Part shown: piece by piece, positions 35,450 to 44,929 of the stretch
Numbering within the stretch: position 1 is the first letter of the stretch
How the letters are laid out: every line of letters begins with the position of its first letter
Origin: JAHFUA01 sp963733935
GTDB taxonomy: Bacteria; Acidobacteriota; Terriglobia; Terriglobales; Acidobacteriaceae
DNA length: 64,000 bases
NCBI GenBank assembly: GCA_963733935.1
Contig: CAVTEQ010000015.1
Location: forward strand, 1-64,000
Direction: 5' to 3'
Made by a program: the position numbers and the translations under genes
Notes under the pieces: generated by a model
What the model saw: the letters and a program-made list of their open reading frames with translations, nothing else
Told to the model about the DNA's origin: nothing
The model's database searches: none

Positions 35450-36061
35450 TCAGCAAGCGCGGACCGCGGCAGACCCACTATCAACCTTGCCGCAATGCAA
35501 AAGAAATCGTGCCATGAGCTCACTGAGCGGAATTTCAATCGCCTCCGCACCCGGCTCCCGCAAGACGCAAAGTCGCAGGCTGCGCGTGGGCACGCACTGC
35601 ATCCGGAATCCGCCCGTGGCATCGGTGACGGCTCGCGCCACCGCGTGCTTGCCGGACATGACCAGCACCGCGTTTCCTCCCACCTTGGACTGCGAGCGTC
35701 CGGAGGTGCTGACTTGGCCGAAGAGGTCGATGCGCCCGGATCCGCGCTCCTGCTCAATGCGAAGTTCGATGGAGTATCCGTCAGCCCGGCGCAGCGCGGT
35801 GCGACAGGTGCAGCGCTGGTCGTTGGCCACGGCGGCAGCAACGGGCGGCCTCCAGCCGGCGCGATCTCGTTGAGCTGCGATGCGCTGCGGCACTGTGGCT
35901 CGAGTTCCGACGATCGGCGGCCCGTCCTCGACTATGTCGGCAAAAACCAGCAGTAACGCACGCCGCTGGTTGCAGCCTGCCTGTCGCGCTAGCAGGCGGA
36001 GTTGCGCAGCATCACGAAGCCTGATCGCGCCCAGAACCTGCTGCCACGGTATGTGCGGCAT
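35450..36061 (-). CDS. hypothetical protein with CarboxypepD_reg-like domain
   Basis: A 203-residue frame if started at 36061. The C-terminal part is the convincing one: YSIELRIEQERGSGRIDLFG, then NAVLVMSGKHAVARAVTDAT and LRLCVLREPGAEAIEIPLSE. It matches the beta-sandwich of carboxypeptidase-regulatory-like proteins that in Acidobacteria often sit near ECF sigma/zinc-finger genes. The N-terminal part (MPHIPWQQVLGAI ... CNQRRALLLVF) is less certain and the start may be wrong. No sigma factor gene is adjacent in the window. Confidence 0.45.
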   Translation of the reverse strand: MPHIPWQQVLGAIRLRDAAQLRLLARQAGCNQRRALLLVFADIVEDGPPIVGTRATVPQRIAAQRDRAGWRPPVAAAVANDQRCTCRTALRRADGYSIELRIEQERGSGRIDLFGQVSTSGRSQSKVGGNAVLVMSGKHAVARAVTDATGGFRMQCVPTRSLRLCVLREPGAEAIEIPLSELMARFLLHCGKVDSGSAAVRAC

Positions 36062-36482
36062 GACGTCCCCCAACAAAGCGAAACAGGCACTCCCGCCTCG
36101 GTCAGGCAAATGGAAGTTACCGGACTCGCAGCATTCGCCGGGGGGCTAGGAAAGACGCTTCCTAACGGCGCGCGTTTAATTGCGAAAAAACCAACAATTT
36201 CGGGGAGGAATGATCGTCTGCTTTTGTACCTGTAGGCGGAATGGCTGTCAAGTAATTTGCGCCGCAGGGAGTGTGCAAACATTTGCACAGGCTCGCTGAT
36301 TGCGCACCGAGAAATTCCTTCGGGGGAGATCACGTGTCAGGGCACGGCTTTAGTCGTGCCGAAAGGCGCGAAGAAGTTGGGCTTTATAATAACCCCCGTT
36401 TTTTACGCGCACTCTCTCCGCCTTGCCGCTCGCACGCGGCAACTGATAGTCTGCGCGCGAGATTTGTTTATCGGAAGAGCGC
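36062..36482. other. intergenic region with an interspersed palindrome
   Basis: About 420 bp without a supported gene. At about 36340-36366 lies CAGGGCACGGCTTTAGTCGT followed by GCC, a short inverted repeat (GGCACGG / TCGTGCC) of the type scattered in acidobacterial genomes; a related copy is near 63855. The region separates the minus-strand gene from the plus-strand acyl-ligase stub. Confidence 0.4.
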
Positions 36483-36580
36483 ATGGCCGCCTTCACCGAC
36501 ATCCCGCTCAGCCCGGCCCTGCTGCTGGAACGCTCCGCCTCGGCATTTGCCGATCGCGTTGCCATCATTGACGGTTCAGG
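36483..36580 (+). pseudogene. N-terminal stub of an AMP-binding acyl-CoA ligase
   Basis: From the ATG at 36483 the first 30 codons (FTDIPLSPALLLERSASAFA, then DRVAIIDGSG) match the start of acyl-CoA/fatty-acid ligases, where a T-Y-x-E-L motif should follow. After about 36580 the similarity ends and a repeat-like sequence begins. The frame continues to 36743 but with no ligase sequence. It appears to be a remnant of a ligase gene interrupted or replaced by a repeat; a complete ligase gene of another subtype lies at 41984. Confidence 0.5.
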
Positions 36581-36604
36581 GGCGACACAAAAATCGCGAG
36601 AAGA

Positions 36605-36690
36605 GTTCAGCCGTCCCTACGGGACTCGCTCACTCAACACTCACTTACCCGGCACTTCGTGCCGGGCTAATCTCGGTCGTCGCTGTGCGA
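36605..36690 (+). repeat. REP-like palindromic repeat
   Basis: The sequence around 36648-36671 contains CCCGGCACTTCGTGCCGGG, an uninterrupted inverted repeat flanked by TCCCTACGGGACTCGCTCAC on the left. This has the form of a repetitive extragenic palindrome. It sits exactly between the ligase stub and the HpaB-family gene and may have caused or followed the truncation. Confidence 0.55.
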
Positions 36691-36757
36691 CTACTGAAAT
36701 TTCGGTGAACGATCAGACTTTGATTCTTCGGCTTGGTTCATAACCCTGGAGGCATTC

Positions 36758-38182
36758 ATGGCACTTCGCACACCCGATCAGTTCCTGAACGGATTACGCG
36801 ATCAGCGTGAGGTTTACTATCGCGGCCAGCGCGTGCAATCGGTGGTTGATCATCCCGAGCTCGGCGTGGCTGCACGGCACGCGGCCATCGACTTCAAGAT
36901 GGCGGAAGACCCGAAGTATCGTGACCTGGCCCTGCAGCAAGAAGGCGGCGAGCAATATTCGGCCTTCTACCGGGTACCTCGCGATTCTAAAGACCTGTTA
37001 TCTCGCTCCAGACTGATTGAGGCAGGCACGACGGAAGGCGCGACGCTCGTCATCCTTATTAAGGAGATCGGCACTGACTCTCTCTTCGCGCTGAAGCGCG
37101 TGCTGGGGCGCGCCGGCGAGAAGCAGGGCCTGGAGCGGGTCAATGCATTCTATAAGTGTTGCCGCGACCGCGATCTGGCGCTGGCCGTCGCTCAAACCGA
37201 CGTGAAAGGCAACCGCAGCAAGCGTCCCTCGGAGCAGGAAGATCCCGACCTCTATGTCCGCGTGGTGGAGAAGCGATCCGACGGGATCGTCGTTCGCGGC
37301 GCAAAGGTCCACACTTCCTGCGCGCCTTACGTGGACGAAATCATCGTGATTCCTAGCCGCAGCATGGGCCCGGGAGATGAACCTTTCTCCGTTGCCTTCG
37401 CCGTGCCGGTTGCTACGAAAGGGCTGCGGCTCTACGCCTCCGATTTCCTGCACGGCACCGACGATCCCATTAACCGGCCCATCTCCACCACGCACAAAAT
37501 GATCGAGTCGCTGACCGTCTTCGACAACGTCTTCGTTCCCTGGGAGCGCGTGTTCTTCGAGGGCCGCAACGACTTGGCCAGCGCCGCTGCGCTTACCTTC
37601 GTCGAGTTCCATCGCTTCACCGCGGTGAGTTACAAGCTGCCGCTGCTGGACGTCCTCGTGGGCGCGGCCATTGCCGTAGCGCGCGCCAATGGCATCGAGC
37701 GCGCCAGCCACGTGCGCGACAAGCTCACCTGGCTCGGCGGCTATGCCGAGATGGTCCGCGGGCTCACCGAACTTGCCGCCCTGCGCTGTGAGGTGGAAGA
37801 GGGCGTGGCCTATCCGCACGTGTTCACCACCAACATGGCGAAGTGGGTCTTCGCCCGCGACTTTCACCAGGCGATGGAGGTAGTGCAGGACCTCGCCGGC
37901 GGATTGCTGGTCACCGGCCCAGCGGGCAGCGATTGGGAGTCGCCCGAAGTTCGTCCGGTGCTGGAGAAATACTTTCGCGGAGCGTGGCCGGCGGAACGGC
38001 GCCTGCCGGTGCTCAACCTGATCGCCGAATTGACGGCGCGCCTTTACGGCGGATATCAGGCAGTGCTGGCGGTCCATGCCGAAGGCTCGATTGAGGCGGA
38101 GAAGTTGGCCATGTTCCGCGCCTACAATCCGGAGCGGGCCGTGAATCTGGCGATGAAGCTAGCCGGACTCGAGCACAAGTAG
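36758..38182 (+). CDS. 4-hydroxyphenylacetate 3-hydroxylase (HpaB) family flavoprotein
   Basis: A 474-residue protein starting at an ATG with CTGGAGG five bases upstream. It aligns over its length with the HpaB / 4-hydroxybutyryl-CoA dehydratase superfamily (acyl-CoA-dehydrogenase fold with FAD): TDVKGNRSKRPSEQEDPDLY, GIVVRGAKVHTS, TVFDNVFVPWERVF and DLAGGLLVTGP. In the dehydratase the iron-sulfur ligands are Cys99, Cys103, His292 and Cys299. Here the first two positions are not Cys (ATLVILIKEIGTDS) and the last is Tyr (HRFTAVSY), so it cannot be a normal dehydratase. A flavin monooxygenase or other flavoenzyme is likelier. The SDR gene follows after one base. Confidence 0.8.
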   Translation: MALRTPDQFLNGLRDQREVYYRGQRVQSVVDHPELGVAARHAAIDFKMAEDPKYRDLALQQEGGEQYSAFYRVPRDSKDLLSRSRLIEAGTTEGATLVILIKEIGTDSLFALKRVLGRAGEKQGLERVNAFYKCCRDRDLALAVAQTDVKGNRSKRPSEQEDPDLYVRVVEKRSDGIVVRGAKVHTSCAPYVDEIIVIPSRSMGPGDEPFSVAFAVPVATKGLRLYASDFLHGTDDPINRPISTTHKMIESLTVFDNVFVPWERVFFEGRNDLASAAALTFVEFHRFTAVSYKLPLLDVLVGAAIAVARANGIERASHVRDKLTWLGGYAEMVRGLTELAALRCEVEEGVAYPHVFTTNMAKWVFARDFHQAMEVVQDLAGGLLVTGPAGSDWESPEVRPVLEKYFRGAWPAERRLPVLNLIAELTARLYGGYQAVLAVHAEGSIEAEKLAMFRAYNPERAVNLAMKLAGLEHK

Positions 38183-38183
38183 C

Positions 38184-38936
38184 GTGGGCACACTCGACAA
38201 CAAAATCGCGATTATCACCGGCGCCAGCCGCGGCATCGGCCGGGCGATTGCGGAAAGCTTCGTCCGCGAGGGCGCGCGCGTGGTCCTCTGCGGGCGCAAG
38301 CAGGAATCGCTCGAGCAGGTGGCGCGTGAGATCGGCCCGGGCGCGAAGGCGGTCGCCTGCCACGTCGGCCGCCTCGCCGATCTGGAGAGCCTGGTCGCCA
38401 CAACTCTTCTCGAGTTCGGACGCATCGACGTGCTGGTCAACAACGCCGGCACCAACGTCGGGCAAGGTCCGTGCCTTGCGATAGACGAAGGTCAGTTCGA
38501 CAAGATGATTGAAGTGAATCTCAAGAGCGCCTTCCGGCTGACGAAGTTAGTGGCGCCCGGAATGTGCGAGCGCGGATCCGGCTCCATCATTAATATGTCG
38601 TCCATCTCCGGGCTGCGCCCGCAGCGCGAGGGCATGCTCTACAGCATGACCAAGGCCGCGCTGATCATGATGACGCAATCCTATGCTCTGGAACTCGGAC
38701 CGAAAGGCATACGCGTGAATGCCATCGCTCCGGGCATGATCGAAACGGCGCTGAGCGAGTACTACTGGAAGGACGAAACCCGCCGCGCGCAGATCATCGC
38801 CAAGCAGCCGATCCAGCGCATCGGCAAACCGCAGGACGTGGCGGAACTGGCGCTGCTGCTGGCCAGCGACCGCGGCTCTTACATCACCGGGCAAACGTTC
38901 GTGGTGGACGGCGGGTTTATGCTCTCGGCGCTGTAA
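38184..38936 (+). CDS. short-chain dehydrogenase/reductase
   Basis: A 250-residue SDR from the GTG at 38184, one base after the preceding stop, so the two genes are coupled. It has the Rossmann motif TGASRGIG (12-19), NNAG (86-89), the catalytic Ser140, Tyr153 and Lys157 (SSISGLRPQREGMLYSMTKA) and the C-terminal GQTFVVDGG. The pattern around residues 36-38 (CGRK) favours NADPH. Substrate unknown; as partner of the HpaB-family protein it may oxidise or reduce a hydroxyacyl or aromatic intermediate. A bidirectional terminator follows. Confidence 0.9.
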   Translation: MGTLDNKIAIITGASRGIGRAIAESFVREGARVVLCGRKQESLEQVAREIGPGAKAVACHVGRLADLESLVATTLLEFGRIDVLVNNAGTNVGQGPCLAIDEGQFDKMIEVNLKSAFRLTKLVAPGMCERGSGSIINMSSISGLRPQREGMLYSMTKAALIMMTQSYALELGPKGIRVNAIAPGMIETALSEYYWKDETRRAQIIAKQPIQRIGKPQDVAELALLLASDRGSYITGQTFVVDGGFMLSAL

Positions 38937-38939
38937 GCA

Positions 38940-38969
38940 AAAAAGGTACGGCTCTCGCCGTACCTTTTT
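38940..38969. terminator. bidirectional intrinsic terminator
   Basis: A perfect hairpin (GGTACGGC / GCCGTACC, four-base loop TCTC) is flanked by A5 on the left and T5 on the right. It lies between the convergent SDR gene and lactate permease gene and should stop transcription from both sides. Confidence 0.85.
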
Positions 38970-38991
38970 GAAATGCTGCCGCGCGACCCCG

Positions 38992-40794
38992 TCACTTGGG
39001 GATCAGCCCCGTGAAGACGTAGGCTTGGAGCATGGCGATTATCCCGATCACCGCCCCGCCGGCGACCGAATGCCACCACACCGTTCGGAAGATGGGTCCC
39101 AGGGCATGGCTGCGCTCGTAGGGATCGTCGTAGCAGGCGGCGCAGGCGACCATGATGGACTGAGGATCGATCATCTTGCCCATGACGCCCCCGGTGGAGT
39201 TGGTCGCCGAGATGAGGATCTCGTTCAAGTGGAGCTGTTGAGCGGTGATCCGCTGCAGGCTGCCGAACAAGGCGTTGGAGGCGGTGTCGGAGCCGGTGAG
39301 GAACACTCCCAACCAGCCCAGGTAGGCCGCGAAAAAGGGATACAGGAACCCGGCGTGGGTGAACGCCAGACCGATCACCGCGTCCGTCCCCGAGTAGCGC
39401 GTCATGAATCCGAGTCCCAGCACCTGCGCGATGACCAGGATCGGGATGACCAAGCGGCGGGCGGTTCGGACCACGGCCTCACCCCACTGTTTGGCGCTCA
39501 ACCCCATCACAAGTCCAGAGATCAAGGCCGCCACGAACACGCCGGTCCCGGCCGCCGACAGCCAGTTGATGCTGAACACGGCCCCCTCGGGCTTGGCGGT
39601 GAGCGGAGCGATGGGCGGCACGCGCTGGACCAGGTTATGGAGCGCCGGCATTTGCCACTTCGGCAGGGAGAGCGTGCCCGAAAACACACCGCCGAGGATG
39701 CTGGTCTTGAACGTGATGCCCGCCAGGAGGTTGTTTAGGTAGGCCTTCCAGGCTGGTATACCCCAGACGGCGCAGCAGACGATGAGGATCGTCCACGGCA
39801 CCCAGGCATAGGCGGTCTGGCCGAAGGTGTACGGGTACTTCCACTCTGTCGCGTCCGTAGTCACCGTTGCCGTGCTCTTGCCGGCCTTGGCCAGGGCTGC
39901 GCGCTCGGACCGCAGCAGGAACCGCGTCTTGGGGTGCCAGACGAAGCTCAGGAACAAGGCGGTGCAGATGACGGAGAACACGCCTGCAACCACGTCGGTC
40001 ATGAGGTGGAAGGCCTGCGTCGAGGACGCGAACCACTGCATGACGGCGAAGGAGACGCCCGCGCACAGCGCTCCAGGCCACACCTCCCAGGCCTCTTTCC
40101 ACTTCCCCCCCTCCATCAGGACAAACGCGGTGACCAGCCAGAACGGGACGAGAATGGAAACAAAGGGAAGCTGGTGCCCGACCATGGTGGAAAGCTTCAA
40201 TTGATCGAGACCGGTCACGGTCGACAGCATTACGATGGGCGTGCCGATGGCCCCGTAGGCGACCGGAGCGGTGTTGGCCAGGAGGTTCAAAACGGCCGAT
40301 TGGAAGGGAGGGAAGCCCAGGCCCACCATGACCGCTCCGGCGATGGCCACTGGCGTCCCGAAGCCGGAGGTCCCCTCGATGATGGCGCCGAAGGAGAAGG
40401 CGATCAGGATGACCTGGAGGCGCCGGTCGAACGAGATGTGAATGATGGATTCCTTCACGACCTCGAACTTGCCGGAGATGAGGGTTATGTTGTAGAGGAA
40501 GATGGCGCCGATAATGATCCAGATGATCGCCAGGAAGCCGGACAAGACCCCGTAGCCGAACGCCGAGAAGGCAGACTTGAGCGGCATCCCGAAGGCCAAG
40601 GTGGTGACAAGGAACGCCGCTATAACCCCGTAGAACGCCGCATACGGGGCACTGATGCCGAGATGCCGCTCACCCTTTTTGTCGCGATGGGGGTGGATGG
40701 CGATGAAATACAGCAAGGTGCAAATGGGAAGCGCTGCCACGATTGTGGAGATAACGGCGTTGTTGAAGGGGTTATAGACCTGATGCCAGACCAT
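38992..40794 (-). CDS. lldP: L-lactate permease
   Basis: Start at the ATG at 40794, preceded by GGGAGGAG; the open frame extends upstream into a degenerate repeat and is not used. The 600-residue product has about 13-14 membrane segments and the family motifs GTSGFGTPVAIAGAVMVGLG, ANTAPVAYGAIGTP and SATNSTGGVMGKMIDPQSI. LctP/LldP proteins import lactate or glycolate with protons. A TGTGA-N6-TCACA palindrome lies about 139 bp upstream of the start. Monocistronic between a terminator and the gene at 41012. Confidence 0.92.
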   Translation of the reverse strand: MVWHQVYNPFNNAVISTIVAALPICTLLYFIAIHPHRDKKGERHLGISAPYAAFYGVIAAFLVTTLAFGMPLKSAFSAFGYGVLSGFLAIIWIIIGAIFLYNITLISGKFEVVKESIIHISFDRRLQVILIAFSFGAIIEGTSGFGTPVAIAGAVMVGLGFPPFQSAVLNLLANTAPVAYGAIGTPIVMLSTVTGLDQLKLSTMVGHQLPFVSILVPFWLVTAFVLMEGGKWKEAWEVWPGALCAGVSFAVMQWFASSTQAFHLMTDVVAGVFSVICTALFLSFVWHPKTRFLLRSERAALAKAGKSTATVTTDATEWKYPYTFGQTAYAWVPWTILIVCCAVWGIPAWKAYLNNLLAGITFKTSILGGVFSGTLSLPKWQMPALHNLVQRVPPIAPLTAKPEGAVFSINWLSAAGTGVFVAALISGLVMGLSAKQWGEAVVRTARRLVIPILVIAQVLGLGFMTRYSGTDAVIGLAFTHAGFLYPFFAAYLGWLGVFLTGSDTASNALFGSLQRITAQQLHLNEILISATNSTGGVMGKMIDPQSIMVACAACYDDPYERSHALGPIFRTVWWHSVAGGAVIGIIAMLQAYVFTGLIPK

Positions 40795-40809
40795 CGTGTC
40801 TCCTCCCTG

Positions 40810-40855
40810 GAGCTGAATTTGGGTCTGAGCCTGGGGCTGAACCTGGGGCGAACGC
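40810..40855 (-). repeat. degenerate 12-bp repeat in the permease leader
   Basis: On the plus strand the units CTGAATTTGGGT, CTGAGCCTGGGG and CTGAACCTGGGG follow one another with few mismatches. They lie between the start codon of the permease gene and the CRP-like site, so they are part of its 5' leader. Function unknown; the frame that reads through it gives a Gln-rich tract that was not counted as coding. Confidence 0.4.
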
Positions 40856-40932
40856 GGAATGTTGCCAGCGCGCCGGTGTACTGTCAAGCAATTATGCACA
40901 ATTCCTGGTGACTGGTCCGGCTACCATGGACC

Positions 40933-40948
40933 TGTGAGGGCGATCACA
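40933..40948. promoter_or_regulatory. CRP-like palindrome upstream of lactate permease
   Basis: TGTGAGGGCGATCACA is an exact match to TGTGA-N6-TCACA, the classical CRP half-site pair. It lies 139 bp 5' of the permease ATG and also just 3' of the gene ending at 41012. Related palindromes occur at 47572, 51982 and 57222. Confidence 0.5.
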
Positions 40949-41011
40949 CCTTCTCGCCGCGTCGGGCTGGCGCGCGCCTTATCCAAATTGGGCCATCGAA
41001 CAGCAAGGGTA

Positions 41012-41878
41012 TCAGGCAGCCTCGTCGGACGGGGCGCCCTCGGGCAAGGGATGCCGCTGGCCTTGTGAAGTCAGGGCAATGACAGCGACCATCGCAACAG
41101 CGATGACCAGCGAAGAGACAATGCGGCCAAGTCCCAGGCCACCTTCGGCATGCGATTTCGTGAGCGTGTCCCCGAGCGTTGCCCCCAAGGGACGCGTCAA
41201 GACGTAAGCCGCCCAGAAGAGCACGTAATCCGGCAAGCTGGTAAAGAAGTGCGCCCCTGCAACCAGCGCGATCAGGCCGGCAAACACCAGCGCTCCGCGC
41301 TCGAAACCAAGCCCCGTGCTGCTGGCGACAAAATCGCCCAGCGCCGTACCCAGCGTGTTCGACACCAGAATCGTCACCCAATAAAAGGTCTCATTCTGTC
41401 GCGAAGCGATGTGCTCGAATTCGATCCTGCCGGTCACGCTGCGCCAGATGACAAGGACGGCAACCACCGCGCAGAAGAGCATGATCGAAGACTTCACGTA
41501 GCCGAGGCCAAGCGTTCGATCCAGGTAATCGGATGTGGTCGTACCTACCGTAGTAGTGGCCACGACTACGGCCCAGTAAAACACCGGGTGATAGCGCTTG
41601 GAAGCGACCTGGACGGCAAGCGTGACCAGGAAAAATCCAAGAAAAATGAGGCTGCTGACGGCGTAGCCGAGCTGCAGCGTCATGGACAGGGAGTCGCCGC
41701 CGGTTTCGCCAAGCGTCGTGGCCAGGATCTTGACGATCCAGAACGCCAGCGTGACCTGCGGGACCTTGCTGAAAAGATATTCTCTGGTGTTGGCTGCTCT
41801 TTCGCGTTCCAATGCTTCACTCCAGTAATGATTCGATAGGCAAAGGTCCCTGGCGAGATGTCCGCTGTACGTCGGCAA
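41012..41878 (-). CDS. COG4705-type membrane protein with four internal repeats
   Basis: A 288-residue frame (TTG at 41878; the true start may be within the next 20 codons, as families of this type begin near KVPQVTLAFW). It has about eight membrane helices in four pairs, and each pair starts with the same motif: KILATTLGETGGD, ATTTVGTTTSDYLD, VSNTLGTALGDFV and LTRPLGATLGDTLT. This is typical of the COG4705 'membrane-anchored' family, whose function is not established; a four-fold transporter-like structure is suggested. It is not in an obvious operon. Confidence 0.75.
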   Translation of the reverse strand: MPTYSGHLARDLCLSNHYWSEALERERAANTREYLFSKVPQVTLAFWIVKILATTLGETGGDSLSMTLQLGYAVSSLIFLGFFLVTLAVQVASKRYHPVFYWAVVVATTTVGTTTSDYLDRTLGLGYVKSSIMLFCAVVAVLVIWRSVTGRIEFEHIASRQNETFYWVTILVSNTLGTALGDFVASSTGLGFERGALVFAGLIALVAGAHFFTSLPDYVLFWAAYVLTRPLGATLGDTLTKSHAEGGLGLGRIVSSLVIAVAMVAVIALTSQGQRHPLPEGAPSDEAA

Positions 41879-41983
41879 GGACAGCTAGGCAAAGTATGTC
41901 ATGATTTGCTCCCAGGCTCCGCTCGTATTCGGCCTATAATAATTGGTTTCCCCAGCCATCCGAATTCATCGAGAGGTTCTCCT

Positions 41984-43720
<1,737 letters not shown>

Positions 43721-43752
43721 CCGAGACAGCTAAAAGCTCCGCTCCCCATGTG

Positions 43753-43780
43753 GCGCGGGCGCCCTCGCCCGCGGCCTTTT
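43753..43780 (+). terminator. hairpin terminator / palindromic repeat after the synthetase
   Basis: GCGGGCG and CGCCCGC form a 7-bp stem with loop CCCT, followed by GGCCTTTT. It resembles both a weak intrinsic terminator and a known type of acidobacterial interspersed palindrome (gcgggcgccctcgcccgc). Confidence 0.45.
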
Positions 43781-43817
43781 GTTGGGAAGTAAGGCGATAT
43801 ATGCTAAAGTAAGGAAT

Positions 43818-44057
43818 ATGCAGAAGCACGCCAAACTCACCAGCAAGGGTCAGATTACGATACCGCGCGAGATTCGCCAGGCACTGGGCGTGCAGCCCGG
43901 AGACCGCGTGCTTTTTGAGAGCGACAACGAGGGGATTCGCGTACGGCCGTTACGAACCGTGAGCCCGTTCGCAAAGTATCAAGGCATCGGCAATCCCGGC
44001 ATAGGGTCCGGCAGAAAAGCCATCAATCGGTGGGTTAGAAAGATCCGCGGCCGGTGA
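43818..44057 (+). CDS. AbrB-type antitoxin
   Basis: From the ATG at 43818 (AAGGAAT just 5') this gives 79 residues. The N-terminal swapped-hairpin AbrB/MazE domain is clear: HAKLTSKGQITIPREIRQAL, then GVQPGDRVLFE. The C-terminal part (RKAINRWVRKIRGR) is basic and should contact the toxin. The gene overlaps the PIN-domain gene by 4 bp (GTGA), as in VapBC pairs. Such antitoxins bind their own promoter and neutralise the ribonuclease. Confidence 0.9.
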   Translation: MQKHAKLTSKGQITIPREIRQALGVQPGDRVLFESDNEGIRVRPLRTVSPFAKYQGIGNPGIGSGRKAINRWVRKIRGR

Positions 44058-44473
44058 CCACTGCCGTTGACACCAATGTGATTGTGGCGCTCTGGGACCG
44101 GGACCCGGCAATCAGCACCGGCGCCCAGTCGGCCTTGGACACCGCCTTGGCTCGCGGCAGTCTGGTCATCTGCGCGCCCGTGTTCGCAGAGCTCATGGCC
44201 GCTCCCGGGCGCACCGAAGGCTTTCTGGACTCATTTTTCCGGGCCACCGGCATTCGTATTGATTGGCCGCTGGACGAAAACATCTGGCGCTCTGCCGGAC
44301 GCGCCTTTCAGGCTTATGCGGCCCGGCGGCGCAAACAAGCTGGCGGGCCACGCCGCATCCTCGCCGACTTCCTGATCGGCGCTCACGCTCTCGAGGGTGG
44401 TTACCACCTGCTCACGCTGGACGACCACCTTTATCGCGCCGCCTTTCCTGACCTTGCTCTGGTTCGGCTGTAA
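44054..44473 (+). CDS. vapC: VapC-type PIN-domain toxin
   Basis: A 139-residue PIN ribonuclease from a GTG that overlaps the antitoxin stop. The acidic active-site residues are present: Asp6 (VDTNVI), Glu46 (FAELMA), Asp105 (RILADFLIGAHA) and Asp123/124 (LLTLDDHL). It should cleave RNA when the antitoxin is degraded. The toxin-antitoxin pair directly borders the repeat-flanked cassette at 44.5-47.2 kb. Confidence 0.9.
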   Translation: MTTAVDTNVIVALWDRDPAISTGAQSALDTALARGSLVICAPVFAELMAAPGRTEGFLDSFFRATGIRIDWPLDENIWRSAGRAFQAYAARRRKQAGGPRRILADFLIGAHALEGGYHLLTLDDHLYRAAFPDLALVRL

Positions 44474-44504
44474 CTACGAACCCGCAGCGCCTAGGATAGC
44501 CGAG

Positions 44505-44570
44505 ACCGAGCAACGCGAGGCCGAGCCCTGAGCGAAGTCGAAGGGCTGCCCCGAGCGCAGTCGAGGGGCG
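44505..44570 (+). repeat. interspersed repeat A, left copy
   Basis: Contains CCCTGAGCGAAGTCGAAGGG and CCCCGAGCGCAGTCGAGGGG, two similar palindromic units in a row. An inverted copy lies at 46793-46860. This type of unit is widespread in some environmental bacterial genomes. Position: between vapC and the left MITE-like element. Confidence 0.75.
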
Positions 44571-44583
44571 CGACATATGTTAG

Positions 44584-44769
44584 CCCACCACGTAAGAGGC
44601 TGTTACGAAACTCAAGGTGGCAAACCGGGAGTGGAACAGCGGGCGCGAAAAGCGCGTGAAACGCGCGCTAGAACGTAGCCCACAGCGCAAGCTGTGGGGC
44701 AAAAGTGGGATGGAACGCAAGCCCGCGAAGCGGGCGAAAGAGTTTCGTAACAGCCTCTCCAGTGGTGGG
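44584..44769 (+). mobile_element. MITE-like element, left copy (186 bp)
   Basis: A 186-bp element bounded by imperfect 30-bp terminal inverted repeats: the left end runs CCCACCACGTAAGAGGCTGT then TACGAAACTC; the right end is its inverse with three mismatches. It has no coding capacity. A second copy in the opposite orientation at 47004-47189 has the same length and about five mismatches. The ends suggest mobilisation by a transposase acting in trans; none is encoded in the window. Target-site duplications are not clear. Confidence 0.75.
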
Positions 44770-44798
44770 TATGCTGAGCCCAAGAATCAGCGAGCGCA

Positions 44799-44890
44799 AG
44801 GCCCGTAGGGCCGAAATAAAATAGCCCAGGACGGAAGTCCTGGGTAAGCGATCAAGAAAATCCCGAGCCCCGCAGGGGCGGCACCAGCTG
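44799..44890 (+). repeat. interspersed repeat R, left copy
   Basis: Contains GGCCGAAATAAAATAGCCCA, the hairpin CCCAGGAC...GTCCTGGG and GAGCCCCGCAGGGGCGGCAC. An inverted relative lies at 46717-46797 with perhaps 80% identity by eye. It is the inner member of the nested inverted repeats around the cassette. Confidence 0.65.
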
Positions 44891-44929
44891 GGCCCCTTCA
44901 AGAAGAGCGAGCCGGAGATGAATACCTGG

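Noticed and set aside
35092..35841. Minus-strand frame of 249 codons upstream of the response regulator
   Set aside because: It overlaps a better candidate in another frame, has Cys/Ser/Arg-rich composition and no recognisable domain.
36758..38182. 4-hydroxybutyryl-CoA dehydratase annotation
   Set aside because: The three cysteine ligands of the [4Fe-4S] cluster are absent by position, so only the wider HpaB family is supported.
40795..40899. N-terminal extension of the lactate permease with a Gln-rich tract
   Set aside because: The downstream ATG has a strong Shine-Dalgarno sequence and matches the usual family start; the extension is produced by the leader repeat.
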